A program made the translations under genes and the position numbers. 64,000 nucleotides of DNA, from contig JADWOT020000001.1 of the NCBI GenBank assembly GCA_036345935.2, positions 18,123,761 to 18,187,760 on the forward strand. Direction: 5' to 3'. This stretch comes from Taenia hydatigena. Lineage: Eukaryota > Platyhelminthes > Cestoda > Cyclophyllidea > Taeniidae. Under the pieces are notes generated by a model. That model did not search any database. It was not told the DNA's origin and saw only the letters and a list, made by a program, of their open reading frames with translations. Shown in pieces: positions 35,431-49,200 of the stretch. How positions within the stretch are numbered: the first letter of the stretch is position 1; each line of letters begins with the position of its first letter.

Positions 35431-38400
35431 AGCAAGTAGGCATATGACACAGATGCCATTTGGCGCGCACTGTATTTTACTGCAATAAAACTTAGAGGAA
35501 AGTTGTTTGGGTGGTAGGCATGGTGGGCAAGTTATAAAAGAGGATGTCATTGCAGCCTAAAGTTTGAATTATGTTATAGATGAGATAGTCAGGTGAGAGC
35601 TCCTTCTCTGTCATGTCTGCATTCCTTCCCATAAGATTAGGCAAAGCCAGGAGCCACTTGTGTTCTAGATGAATTCCTTCGAATTATGCTATTGGTTGCG
35701 TCAGTTGGGCATATTTGGGCTATTTTGTAAGACCACGCTCTGCCCTTGTTCCATTTTTCAAAACCATTTCTTCTGTTCGTACTTTCGTCTTCATGCTTGT
35801 GTGAAGTATGATGACTCCAGACAATGACTTTGGAGTGGAATAGGGTGCTTAAGAATGATTTTAATCTTAACTGTTCCATTCTTACAAGTTTTGTGCTTAT
35901 TGGCACTTGTCAAGTCCGATTCCCTAATCACATGTGGCCTACAGGTCCAATTGTATCTTTGGGATATCTTAGAGTCCATCTCCTTGTTCTGAGCGCCTGC
36001 ATGGTTATCTAGCATTGTGAGGTCATTGGGACACCTGGACTGATGTGATGATTGTTGTCACAGTCCTTCTCTACAGGTTCTTAGGCTGTAATCTTCTTCC
36101 CCTCCTTCTCGTACTTTACAGGAATGTCGCATTTATCTTAGATTGCTAACTGAGCGACTGACCTTTGACGGGTGGTGATTGGAGGCATCACTGGCTGTTC
36201 TCAAAAGATGCAGCCACTATTTAGCTCCAGGCTACCGACTGCCAATCCTGGACTTTTGGAACAGGGACCACTTCAAATCCATGGGAATATGCTTTGTGTG
36301 CGCACGAGTATGTGAGTGTGGTGTGCTGTGAGGAGAATCGCTCACTGGGAAGTGCTTACCTTTTTGAGACGAAAGGGTTCTGGACTGAGGTCGACCCACT
36401 CAACGCAACATAAATGGACGGTAGCGAAGGGTTTCTTTTTGTTAAAAGGGGTCCGAGCCTAGTAAAATCCATTGTCGTTTCCACTGGACAATGTAAGTGC
36501 CACACAAGGTGGAACCACAAAGCCAAACCACAAGAAAGAGTGTACTTTTGGGTGGGTGGCGGAGGGAAGGGCGATAAAAGGAAGAAGGAGGGGGAAGTAG
36601 TGAGCCATGTTATCGTCCACAGTGTTCAGACGACAAAGTGGTCCGAAAAGTAAGAATCAGCATCAATATTACACCATTTTGGAAATGAGTGATGAATTGT
36701 GATGGTATATCTACAAAAGAAGGATATTTAGAGCGGTTTCCGGCAATCACTGAGTTTCTCTCCTTGAAAGAATGCGCTGGTGGTGTCCGAATTCGGCTGA
36801 TAACGTCAATAGTAGTTGCCGATTTTTTTCGGTTCGGCTGTGGGCTGGGTGGTTCGATTGTTTATTTTCACCTAACCATTTTATCAATGAACTTGGAATG
36901 CTGACCATGCATTCGTGTGCACGCGATGGACGAGTAGTGGCCTGATTGTGCGAGCTTTCCATGTTGCCTTCATGTTGGCTTTCAGGACTCCACGCAAAAG
37001 TGTGCGGAGTGCATTTGTCCACTCCCATTTGCTTTATTCCAGTGATTAGACAAATATGGTTTCAACAAGGTGCAACCAGCTTTTGAAACAGTGGTTGTCG
37101 TTTGCCAATTCGCTTCACCAAGGTGATCTCGAGCTGCGTTAGCACAAGTCTGATCAACTTAAGCAATAGGCTTTAGTACATACGGGTTTTACAATGTCTC
37201 ACTACTTACCGTATCATCTTTGTACTGTTCAAAAATCACGGTTGAATGATGCACTGCCTTTAATTATGAGGCCTAGTTGAGAATCACGTTTTTCTGAATC
37301 CTAACTTCTTTACTTTAGTTTCCTCAGTAGAGTGATGAAAACCATCACCATGAGCATCTTGGCTTCCTAAAGTTAGCTGACCGAGACCGCTCTCTAAAAC
37401 CTCTGGCTTGGCTAAAATCCGTGCACTTTAATCGCCTAGCCCATTCGTCCCACGTGTATGACATGTCCGTTTCATATTGACTGAACGTTGGTACTGGCAC
37501 AAGTGTGGGATTGTGCTGAAGAATGCGCTATTATTTGACTCATTAAGTTCGCGGTGGTACGAAGAGCTTCTGTGTCGATTAATGCCTTCTGCCATGCTGG
37601 TAGAGAGTGATAGTTTAAATTGCAAACATAGTTTAGAGATAGAATGCCATCAGAAGTAGGATTAAAGAATGTGGTGCTATCCGATTAATAAACCGTTGTG
37701 GTTGCAGGAACACTGAAATGGCATGGAATGATAAATGAAGCGGAGCACACTGCAGCTACGTGTTAAAGCCGATGCTGGCGTGGAGGACAGGAACTCGTGT
37801 CGTAGTTGTTTGATGTGCGCATAGGACCAGATGGATGATAAGGCATCTACATGTGAGTGTCCTGCTCATTCCGAGGGATGGATGATTCGGCGTCAGTGTC
37901 ACCGTAATGTCGCTTGGTTGGGAAGTGGAAGATGAAATTGAGTCGTGTAGCACAATGTGATGCAGTGTAGTGTGGTGGTCATAATTATGGGAACAGTGGG
38001 TGATAAGTCGACTCTGACGATGGAAACGCAGCAAATAGCAATTGGAAAGGGTAATTAGGTGTGTTGTGGTAGAAAGTTATAGACTGGCGCATTCTGATGT
38101 GGATATACCGGCAAAGAGCAATGAATGATGTTTGAAACGGAAAGACTTGATGACCCTGAAAATGGCTACATTTGATGTCTGTTTTGAAGTAATTCTCTAA
38201 TGAAGGGCAAAAGAAGAGTGAAATGGGAAGGATGTCGTTAAAAGAGCTGTGCAGTTCAAGTCACTTCCTTCATTTTTTTTCTCTTTTAGATAAAAATGCC
38301 AACAAAATGGGATTAGCAAGTGAAGCATTCGCTTTATAGATTGGAGCATCATTCCTATTTAATCAGCTTGATGCTTCTTGGTTTGGTCTGTTTGAGAACA

Positions 38401-41400
38401 TTCAATAGGGATTTTTAACAGTGGTATTATCAGTAATGTGCTCTGGTGTTTGGTTTTCACCCGTCCTCCAAAGCCGCCCTTCCCCAATTAAGCATTACTT
38501 TTCAATTTTGTAACCGAGTGTTCCAGTGGCCGCTCGTAGTGAAACCGCATCAGAGGTCGTGCTGCTGCGGTCTCATTTCGAATTCCCGAACCACAGGTGT
38601 GACATTTTGGTGGATGCGAGAAAATGGCATTCGGATCACTGCACGAAGGCACACTTAGACGGGAATTTCAATTCTCCTTCCTCAAATGAAGTCGAGACAA
38701 AATATTTCTCCGTTTAGCTCCCTAGTGTTAGAAGGCTAAATAAAAAAGGGAAACGAGGATGCGGTGGTGATAAACAGAACACAAGACTCGGAGGTGTTGG
38801 GTAGCTTGCGAAACGTGTTATTCTAGTCCTCCACTTCCTGCATCACTTGTCTCCCTCAATTCCTTGCTACTGCTGAGTCCTCAAAAAGTGGGTATTTAGA
38901 ATTGCCACTGAATTCCTCTTTGGCTGCCTTTCTTCCAGCACTTATGTTTGCATTTGACCGTTTGCCACTAACGACGATGTGGAAGCCTTGAGTTGAAAGA
39001 TGCCTCCAATTTCGCATTTGTTCTTTACCTCCGAAAGATTTTCTGGTCTTTCAGTGAGGTTCCCCAATTGTGACTTTTGCTTGGATGCGTGAAAACATGC
39101 TGCATCTGTACCCTTTTTAAGCGGCACATCTTGACGAATCATTTTTAAAGAGATAGTTGAAATTGTAGCTTCTAACGCCTCATTAGGATGCTGAATTATC
39201 ACTAGCGTGGGATGTTTTACAATTCTTCATAATCAGCTGCCCATTCTTTAACAAACTCAACGGGTCATTTAGTCGGTGTCATCTGGATTCTTTCAAGGTT
39301 GTGTTATCCTTAAAAAATTTTTCTTTTGGTTCGGGAAAAATTTTTGCCCATCGCTTGTAGATAAACGTGTGGAGCAAATGACATACACCACAGTAGAAAT
39401 GCTTTAGAAATACCTAGACAAATAATTAAAAAATTTACAATTATTGTCATCAGTAAAATGAGAAACCTAGTCGTTTTCTGCATTTATCATTCTTATTTAC
39501 CATTATTTTGTATAAAAACAATTATAATTTACTAATTATCGCCAAAGAAGGGACGCTATATTGTAAAATTCAGAACACATTTTTCCTAGAATAGACTAAC
39601 ACTATGTCACTCGAACCGCAAAACACCGAATTTTCAAGTTGACTGAACAGGCTCCTGTATTTCTTAAGCTTAGGGCAATCAACCGTGAGAATTTTTTTAA
39701 GGCCATTTTATGCTAAACGCAAATGGATACTTATAGGTTCTTCTAACATTGTGCAAGACTGCAGGGAAACACACTGTGCGAAAAGACATTGTCTACGGAA
39801 ACCACTAAGAAACGTAGCCCAAACGCACTTCTGTTTCCCTTTTTCCTTTACAATTGTTATTTAATTGCTAAATGCAAGTGCCAGAAAAGGATGAAATTCA
39901 TCACCTAAAGAAGTATTGCAAAAAAGATTCGGAGGTTGAAGGAATGTTCCAAACGATATATTTTTTGGGCTTTACTTAAAGGAGGTGGCGATAAATCCTT
40001 TTTTACTCATGCGCTTGAAATAAAGAGCAAATAATGGGGCATAAATAAACCAAATTTAATTGTATCTGACAGTCAGGTTACTGCAACGCACCGAGTCTTC
40101 CCAGATGTGGAAGAAGATAGTGCAAGAATTGTTATTAGAGCATGACAGGGATGAGAGGCAGTGGCGATGACCGCAGGGCCACTCGGACTAGTAGAGGTAT
40201 AAACCGCAGATTTGGGGGAGCCCTCGAGGTCAGGTATGTTTTCAAACATGATGGGCAACCAATATAATATGGAAGATAAAATCTGACCTTGTTTAATATG
40301 CACTCGCCAAATTATTCTACCCCAACACAACATCTCATGCTGTGGAGGTTTACGTGATCTATTTCCGCCTCTCGTTTCGCTTCGTCTAATGCGTCTGAAC
40401 GCAAACAAGCATATCACTCGTTGTTTATAATCACGTTCAAGTATAATTAATTTTTTAAATGCCCAGACTATGCAACGATTTTTTATAATCCAAATATGCT
40501 TATTCCTGCTTTCATTATGACACATTTGCTCTATTTGTCTGACATACTATCTTCTGTCGATATCATTCAACTCGCGTTTTTTTCGCGTAAATGTTCTCTC
40601 TTCTTCTTTTTAACATTTTGCTCGTACAATCTTTGGCTTATAGCGACTCTTTGTCCATATTCTGTGATAATGATGAAGTCTCTCATTTCCACAGTAACCT
40701 TGGAACTAGACATTTAACTTATGCCAATTGTAACGACTTGCCTTTAATTTTATTCAGAGAAGCTGCGCAATTTCTTTTTTGTCTTAGCCATTTCATTTGC
40801 GCTTCAAAGTTTGACTACAAGGAAAGTTTGTCCATTCATCTTTTACAATAAGCTTTACCTTGTATTAGTCCAAATGTTAGGCGACGCCTTCACATTTCTA
40901 CCCGAGTGACCCACGTCTGGTACCTTAACGCATGGCATCTTATAAATTTTGGACCATTTGATTGATCAATGTCTTCCAAACTTAACTGGAATACGCTGCG
41001 GTGACATCAAATAAATTACGTCTCAGAGGGGAGAGAAATTAACACATCATTGAACCGTGACTGAACTAATTTAATGCAGCATGCAAATCACACAATGCCA
41101 TAATGCGGCGTATCGACAACACAATGACTATATCGGGGAGCAGATTAAACCGTTTATTGCAATGGCTTTTAAGGGTAAGAGTGGCAATCATGAGAGGAGA
41201 TATAAGAAGGCAGTGATGAGGATAAGCAGTGCAGACCTCCAAAGAGTGCGTTATGATCCCCTTTTAAGAAGCAGTGTGAAGTCCACCAATGGAAAGAATC
41301 GAGCTTAGGCTGATGGACTAATAAGACGCTCCTCTGATTGCTCACTGCTCAAGTGGCTTCAAGGAAGTGACTCCACTGCCTTAGGGGAGTTAAATCCGGC

Positions 41401-44400
41401 CAAAAATGCCGTCAAATGATCGCATTTTGCACACCACAACCAAGCTGGCTGTCTCACGTGTTACCTAAAGTTGAATGCACAAACTGTCGCGTCAGTTCTA
41501 CAAATCATAGTTCTACACGAACTGCATAAAGCAGACCGAATCATAAAGTAAAGGCGCAGACAACAAAGATCCTCAACAATTCAGCTATTTTTGCGGATTT
41601 TACTCACAGCAGTTGAGGCTGCAGTGTGGCATCTTAACAGCTATTACCAGCATGTCCATATCTCTGGAGGCAAGGGATTGAGAAAGAATGATGGCAGAGG
41701 CATGTCTTCTCTTACCTACAAAGAGTCTTGCCCATTTTCTATGCGGCTACGAAGGTTCCTCCTCTTAAACGCAGTAAATGTTTGGTCCATTAAGTGACAC
41801 TCTTCGTCCGTAAGTCTGAATAAGAATCAAAAAATCTTTAAAACTCGATGTATACTTCCTATCCATAAATTTCGTTAGGTCAGTACACTTAAGTGGCTGC
41901 AGATTGTCTATCAAGGCACTACCGAGATCCGCTGTCTACTTCATCCTTACTAAAAATGGGTTGCAGTGTTTATTTTAAAATACTGTGCAAATGCATAATC
42001 ATTCATGCCACCATTCTAGTGGCTCCATGATAGCACTAAGTACGGATTTCCAACTCTAGTTGAGCACCCACATTTATGAAACTGCTTAGTTAAAATAGAA
42101 GAGCTATTTTAACTGTCGTCACCTTGCATTCAGACGTGGACCAGACTATGCTGTCCGCCCTTAAGTGGTTGCACGATGGCTTTCATAAGGATACGGATAG
42201 AGGAGTGGATTTTCTTGAGAATATCTGTGCACTTCCTTCTCGTTTAGCTAGCGATGGGCAGAGAAGAAGGTGTTTGTGTCGTTCTTTGCCATCGCACATC
42301 TCTAGCAAGTTGCAGCGCCGAGATCCTGGCTCTGTGGAAATCCACGTTGCTCGCAAAGAATGTGTGGTTCCACTCTGCCTCTTTGAGCGACACCACATGC
42401 TCTTCCAAAAGTGTAGAAGAACATCAATCTAAAATTTTTCCACATTTATTCTCTTTTATAGTAAGGATGGCAGTAAATCAGTTATGTACCCTTATGTCAA
42501 TGTGGAGATGGAAATGCACAGTGCCCGTGTTTTTGATGTGAAAGTCCAAATCCCGCATCAAAAGCGAAGGCTCATTTGGAGCAAAGAAGGTGTCATTAGG
42601 ATAAATGTCCGAGGCAAGTTAAAAATTGAACACTGGTGCTTAATAATGAGTGCAACAAGGGTGGTGGAGCTCATATTGGCAAGTGGCAAATGCGCTCTGG
42701 TTTGCATCAGTACCCGCTGGACATGTGAGGGATCAATCAATTGCGTTCTAGTTCAGTCAAGCAAAGGTAATCTAAGCTAAACCAGGCCCGTTAATGTGGG
42801 CAGTAGTAGCGAGCGTGAGTTTATGGCACAGCATGTGGAGATGGGTTGTCGTTTACGAGAATGTTGAGGTCACAAATATCTATATCCATGATGAAAGACT
42901 TCGAGCATTATCAATGATACGGCGCTCATCTTGCGTAGAACTTACGCATGAGATTAACGTTAAAAGGACAATGTTATGCCTATCAGCGATTTTATACACC
43001 ATGGTGAGTATCAGCCTACGGTCTCGAGTAGCCATTCGTAAAAACTTTCGACCGCGCGTAAAAGGCCTCACCTCGAATACCTTACCACGGAATAGCTTAA
43101 AAGATAAATCAACTCCAGGGAGCGATGCTCCCTTATTTACCCTATCTTTCGGGACGTGGATTAAACACTACTACTAGGCTGATGGATGTCATAGCAAACC
43201 TAGGACAGACTTAGACCTACCGGTTGGTCGAGATGTTTACCTTACAACAACGGAAAACTGGGAACAGGATTGGGATGTTAATAAGTGCGCTTGGAATTCC
43301 AAACTGAAAGCCACATCAATATCCTCAATGAAATAGCTGTACAAGATGAGAGGCTCGTACACTCTGCTCCCATCTACAGCAATCAAGAGTATTAGGCAGT
43401 CGAACCTCTTGAGCACCTTTAATTCCTGTAGTACCTTCAGAATATTTGAAATCGTGGCTTTGCAAAAACGGTGACACTTTTTGAGCTTACGTTCCTGCCT
43501 CTATGTGATAAGGATAAAAATTTTAATAACAAATATTTATTTGGGAGTAATTTTTACAGAAAAACTTCATGCACAATTAAAATACATGGATTTGCATTAT
43601 GCGGCCTTCTGCACTTAATAATCAGTGAGCTATCTGTGTCCAAGCTGAAGGGAATTGAATAGATTTATGTCGACAATGAAAGCAGAAGTGGTCGCTGCTA
43701 CTGAAACAAGTCGAGTGAGTATTACAATACTACTGAGGAGAAGCGTTGACAAATGCAACAATCGACGATTCAGCGCAGATGCCGAAATAATTAAGCACCA
43801 TAACGTTGATTTGAGCGTATTGACAGATAGTTACCAGATTACCACGTTCTGCATTCTGTATTGGACGCTTCTCTGCGGATTCGATCTGCAACCTCGACCT
43901 TCACTTTACATCAGGCCGATTATCTAACTATGAATAAAATCCGCATGTTCAGGTTGTAGTCATTTTGACTAATTGCAACCTTCCGGATGAGCTTAAGCTT
44001 TACTTTGCTCTCATTTGCGCTAGCATGACACTTTCAACACGAGCTGATAGCAATAAATATATGAATACACAGCTTAAGCCTTTACCAGAAGTAAATTCGA
44101 GTTACCGAATCGGACACTAAGTGAAAGGAAGAAATGCCAGCACACAGGAGTAGACACACGTTGATCCCTCACCAGAAAGAATGGTGAGTAGGAACTCATA
44201 TTTATTTATAGCAATTTTGTGGTAAAGCTCCCCAGGTCTCACCGATTGGCTTGACGGCAAGAAGAGTGGTTCTTCAAGTAAACTTCATTCAAAGTTATGC
44301 TTGTGTAGACAGTTTTTATCCAACTTATAATTTCCAAAAGAAGATATCACATACAATCAATCGCGTCATTAATGAACGAGATGCAGCGCCTGCATTAAGT

Positions 44401-45879
44401 CGAAAATGATGTGATGTAGGATGACGAAAGGCGGGAGTGTCACCTCTCCCGCTTGCACACCGAATGAAACTGACGACCCGCAAACATCTGTAACCCCATT
44501 TTGTCTACTATATTTGTATTTGCATTCGTTTTGATGAATTCGCCTGCATGAGAATGCTGCTTTACTTGCAGAAATGCACAGGCATGCATTTTTCTTCAAA
44601 GTCTTGCACGCACGCACTCATAACTACATTTGTTGTAAGAAATATGATAAGGTACGAAATGCCTATCCTCTACGCATCAGAAATCTACGATAGCTAAGCG
44701 GTTTTTATCAAGAGGATTTTGCTCCATTAGAATTTTTCATTGTAAAGACTTACACCGCAAGCATCGCTGTTCAGTAATTTTCCTTACACATTGTTCATCT
44801 TGCTAAGCGAACCGCTATACTATTGAAAGAGCCTCAGCACATCAACAGCGTAGGGGAAGTTGTCAACTATTGCAGCATTTCTATTTTGCTTTGGTCTGTT
44901 TGCTGACTAACACTAAAGTGGTATTTTGATTCCACAAATTGATGCTCAAAGCAGCAGGTGCTTCCTGTGTATCTTGTGCCTTAAAATATTCTAATCACTC
45001 CTCTATTGCTTTTTTGGGGAACGCATGATTGAGCTTGCAGGTGCTTTAGACAGATTCCGTCATGTTTACTTTGCCACAAATACATTTACACTTCATTAAT
45101 CTACCTTGCATCTCAACTGTCAACTGTCACTGCTTTAGTGGCCTGCATTTCCGCTGGAAAATTTGCATCAGTTGCACGTTGGCCATGGTTAGGGGCATCG
45201 GTACTTCCACTTGACTTCGCCAATGCGACCGATGGAGAGCATCGTTTGATTATGATTACGACTGTGGGTCACAAGTCGTGAAGATCACCGGACTTAAGCT
45301 GATATTCTCTCATTTGAGCAGCATTTGGAGGGCTTAAGGTTAATCAACATGAGGTGAAATCGGTGTTGCTTAACATCAGAACTTACAGCAGGAGGAAACG
45401 AATCGACAACAAATCACATTCACTCATCACTCGTGTATTTTATCTGATTCAAAATTACATGCGATGCCGAAGCGCCAGCACAGCGTCCCCTAAGCCAGTT
45501 CAAGTTACGCGGTGGCTGCAAGGTGATGCACCACAGCACTACTGTGAATCACCAGCGTCTACTTCGATGTGGCTAGTAACGTTGTCACCACTTTGGCCTA
45601 CGGAAACGCCTCCATCTACAGAATGACGCCAAGCCAATATATTGTAACCCGCCACGCGTCAATCACAAAACACCTTCCACTTCGTTCCGAATTAACCCCC
45701 TCCCCCATGAATAAAGGTGCAGGTCTTTTCAAGTATAATTAAATAGCATCCATTTTAAGCTTTTCAACACTCTGCAGCATGACGCCATAGACTGGCACAT
45801 CGTAAGTATACTTAGGCGCGTTGAGTCCTTCTCCTACTCCACATGACTTTGAGACAGGCCCAGCGTAATATCTCTACAA

Positions 45880-46224
45880 AATCGATCGCCAAATTGTTCT
45901 GCCGCCTGTTACACCAAATGCGCCAGTTTTGAAATAGCCTACAGAAGGGGGGAAACTGGAAACCGCCTAAGACCTCAAAAGTCCTCTCCATGCAGTCCAA
46001 ATTTTGATAGGGAACCGACATTTTCCACATCGTGGTAGTCAACGCAAGTGTTTGCCTAGGTATAAGGGTATCACCTAGTGCGTTTAGGTGTTCACACTCC
46101 CGACGTACGAAATCCACATAATCAAGATATAAAATGACACAGTCATAATCGCTCAGTTGCATCCTTTGCCCCACTGCTTCAACTCCTTCCCACCACTCAC
46201 ACGTGTCCAGTAGAGCAACATCTC
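45880..46224 (-). other. Orphan candidate exon, function unknown
   Basis: A good acceptor (TTTTTGAGGACAG) opens a frame with no stop for more than 100 codons: GDVALLDTCEWWEGVEAVGQ, then LSDYDCVILYLDYVDFVRRE, then ALGDTLIPRQTLALTTTMWK and LDCMERTFEVLGGF. The composition, with periodic hydrophobics, acidic patches and few low-complexity runs, looks protein-like, unlike most open frames here. Possible donors lie after IW (GTGTAA) or earlier (GAG|GTCTTA). I do not recognise the family. A further donor-like CAG|GTAGGT sits 80 bases upstream, so a small preceding exon is conceivable. Confidence 0.3.
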
Positions 46225-49200
46225 CTGTCCTCAAAAATCAACCCCACTGAACATCAAAAGGATATAGTGGAGCCTTGCAACGGAGGCAGATTCAATAAGA
46301 CCTACCTGAGACATTATTACGCGAAATCTAAAAACAACTGCTTAAATGAAGCCTAGGTTAGGTGACAAGGGATCACTAGCCAGGTATGATCACTTCTTTT
46401 ATCCAGCCAATTGGCAAAGCCCATAGACCAACTGAGATTCTCAAGTGCTACTTCAAAGTGTTTGGAAGGACGTGCAGAGGTCCTGGCAGCACCGCATCAG
46501 AAAATAATTTTAACGGTCTTATTATTTTGCATAAATTTGTCTTGTTTACATGAAATCACAAATGATAAACCTGTTGGAATTTTGAATGCCGTAATTGGAG
46601 CACGATCAAATTGGAATAGAGAAGCATTCTGTGACATGTGATTCAGCGAATTAGTGTAAAGGAGGTGTCATTAATGCAGGATAAAATGTGGAGGGTGGCT
46701 GCAATCTTGAGTAGATGCTCATTTTTTTATAATAGTGGGTAAACTGATGCAGACTGCAAAGTGTGTGCCTTTACAGTGCCTTGGAAAAAAAGGGAAATCC
46801 AAACTAATCTTTTTATCACCAAACAAGTTTAAACTAACCTGACAAAAGCTATTTTTTAATTAATCAACTCTACGATAATTTGCGTCGATATCTGAAGTTG
46901 TAGGTGGTTCAACCAGCTGCACGCGTACTCAACAGAAACACAAGTGATAGGGACACTGCCACCTCCCTCGGTGGAATATACAAGCCTTTAATGGATAGTC
47001 CTCAAGGTGGGACTGGGAAGTATTAGTGTCACCTTAGCAATTAAGACAACCTAAGCATGCCTTACAAGGGAACAAGCGGGATGCCACCAACGCCCATCAC
47101 TCAGCGCTTGACTATATCGTGGTTGTTGTGCAGCAATGGGATAAGGAATGAACAGGGGTACAGCAACAGCTAATCGACGCGTTTCTTCTAATTTGTCGTC
47201 TCTTAGGATTTGCTTCACTACTGCCGTCGTCATTTACTCTGACTCGTCGACCACAGATTAAAGTTGGATGAAAGTTACAACGAGGCGTGGGAGGGAGAAG
47301 AGCAAACTGATAAGTTACTTCATTATCAGCCACGAAGTTGAGCAGACAAAAACACTCCATGTCATCTGTTTGCAGCACGTTTGTTTTCAACTTACTCCTC
47401 ATTGAATTATGTGATTTTATATAGTTTTCTTCGCAAAAACTTGTCAGCAGATGCACCGTTTTCCTCTTCCTTCTCGATCTTTAGAATATCAGACTTGTTT
47501 AACAAGTACAGGATGCGTCCAAGGCCTAGATCCCAGTCATGCCGTTTCGCGCACTCGGCGAAAGGTTTTGACAGTCCGACAAGAGTGTGGTTTTTGCGTT
47601 TTTATCCACCCGTTGCTCTTCAGATTTATGTGTATGTCTTTGCAGTATGGAAGTCTTGCATGGTCAAATAAAAGAGCGAGCTTAGGAAATTACGTTTCTG
47701 ATTGCTATCAACCGAATAGCGCGCTCTATACCAACGAATCCCGTGCCTTTGATGGAAAAAGCTATAGCGATCAAACCAATGATTTGTACATACATGGATT
47801 TAGTTTCATTCGCTTTCGTAAGCAGTCTATCATATCGAGATCGCCTTGGTAGAACGATGGTAGAGGACCTACGATATCATTGTGGATTCTTTCCACTGGG
47901 ACCCCTTCAACGTAGGTTGGAGTGATGTGTTCACTGCGGTATAAGGCACTCTAAAAGCGCCTTATGTGTCGCAAGTTTAGCACCACTCACTTGGTCCAGT
48001 TACTTGTGTAGCGCTTTTAAAGAACTGCTTGCACCAATGCCTATGATGCCGTTAGACACAGAGGAGGCCTAACGCCTTTATAATATTGTAAAACTTCATC
48101 CTTCAGAGAATGTTTCACCCATTATTGGCACATCTATCTCACTTTCTAGACGAGTTTTTGCCTTCGACTGTGGGTTAGCAATAAGAAGGTGAACGGAAGC
48201 CATCGTGCATTAGAATCGTGAAGGGGTTGGTACTCCGCATCCCCTTCCGGTGATATTTAGTACATTTGCACTACAACATTGTGTCCTTCTGTCGAGACTG
48301 GTCTACTAGACGGCGGAGTGTCTGCATTACTATGTGGGTGCTCTATCCTGACAAATAATAGTTGACACCGTCGTTGAGCAGTCTAATCTTCCTACCCATC
48401 CATTATGGCCATTGATAAAAGAGATTTGCCAAATAATGATCACGCGTTTGACAATCTTCCCCACACTTCTGCATAACAAGAATGTCCTTTCATTTAATAG
48501 AGGCAAATTTTACCGTCCAGCGAGGAGGCTGGCAGTAATTGATTGAATTCATTCTGACTGTCTTCATATTACACAATGATGCAACGTTTGTGGACTTCCT
48601 TTTGGCCACGTTCACCGTTCTGCATTGGAGGAGTGGAAGTGAGTCCTGCTTCAATCTGAAAACACACACAAGAAGTGTTCGCCGCAGATTGTGGTGAAAC
48701 GGAGTCAACAGTACAATATACCATCGTCCTCCGCATTCGTCGGCATCTAGTGCGACGAAGCATTCGTCAAGGCAAAATTTTGCGCTACAAGTAAGAACAA
48801 TTACTTTTAAGAGCAGTTAAATGATTTGCCTTGGGTATTATCGGCAGTCCCGTTCTGCCAGAAGCTTAAAATAACTTGCGTGGCAAGAATAACAGTGCAC
48901 AGTGATCAGAGTATCTCTGCCGCAATGACTTCTCTTTCGAGAGGGGGCAGATGACACTTTTCTCCATAACAAAGTCCTTTTTTGCTGTTTGCTACTCTCC
49001 TAGAGAGCTTTTAGGAAGAGAGGCATAACTACACGACATCCATCTCTTTCTCATTCCTTTTGCTGACATCCTCCGTTTCTTCATGGCGGACCTATGATCA
49101 AATGAAACAACTCTATGTGGTAAAGCCGTTCCATCTGGACAAATAAGACTGCACATTGACTTGATAGAGTTAGAGGCATGTTGACACAAATCAGACCCCA

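Larger units (their letters stand above)
25412..45879. other. Gene desert with decayed repeats
   Basis: About 20 kb upstream of spermidine synthase. It contains both copies of repeat B, a G/T-rich (TGTG) patch at about 27060-27160 and many short open frames without motifs. I support no exon in it. It may be an intergenic region or one or more very long introns. Confidence 0.45.

Noticed and set aside
40073..40525. 150-codon minus-strand open frame
   Set aside because: No recognisable domain; the N-terminal half is Lys/Arg/Ile-rich and the C-terminal half Ser/Thr-rich, as expected by chance.
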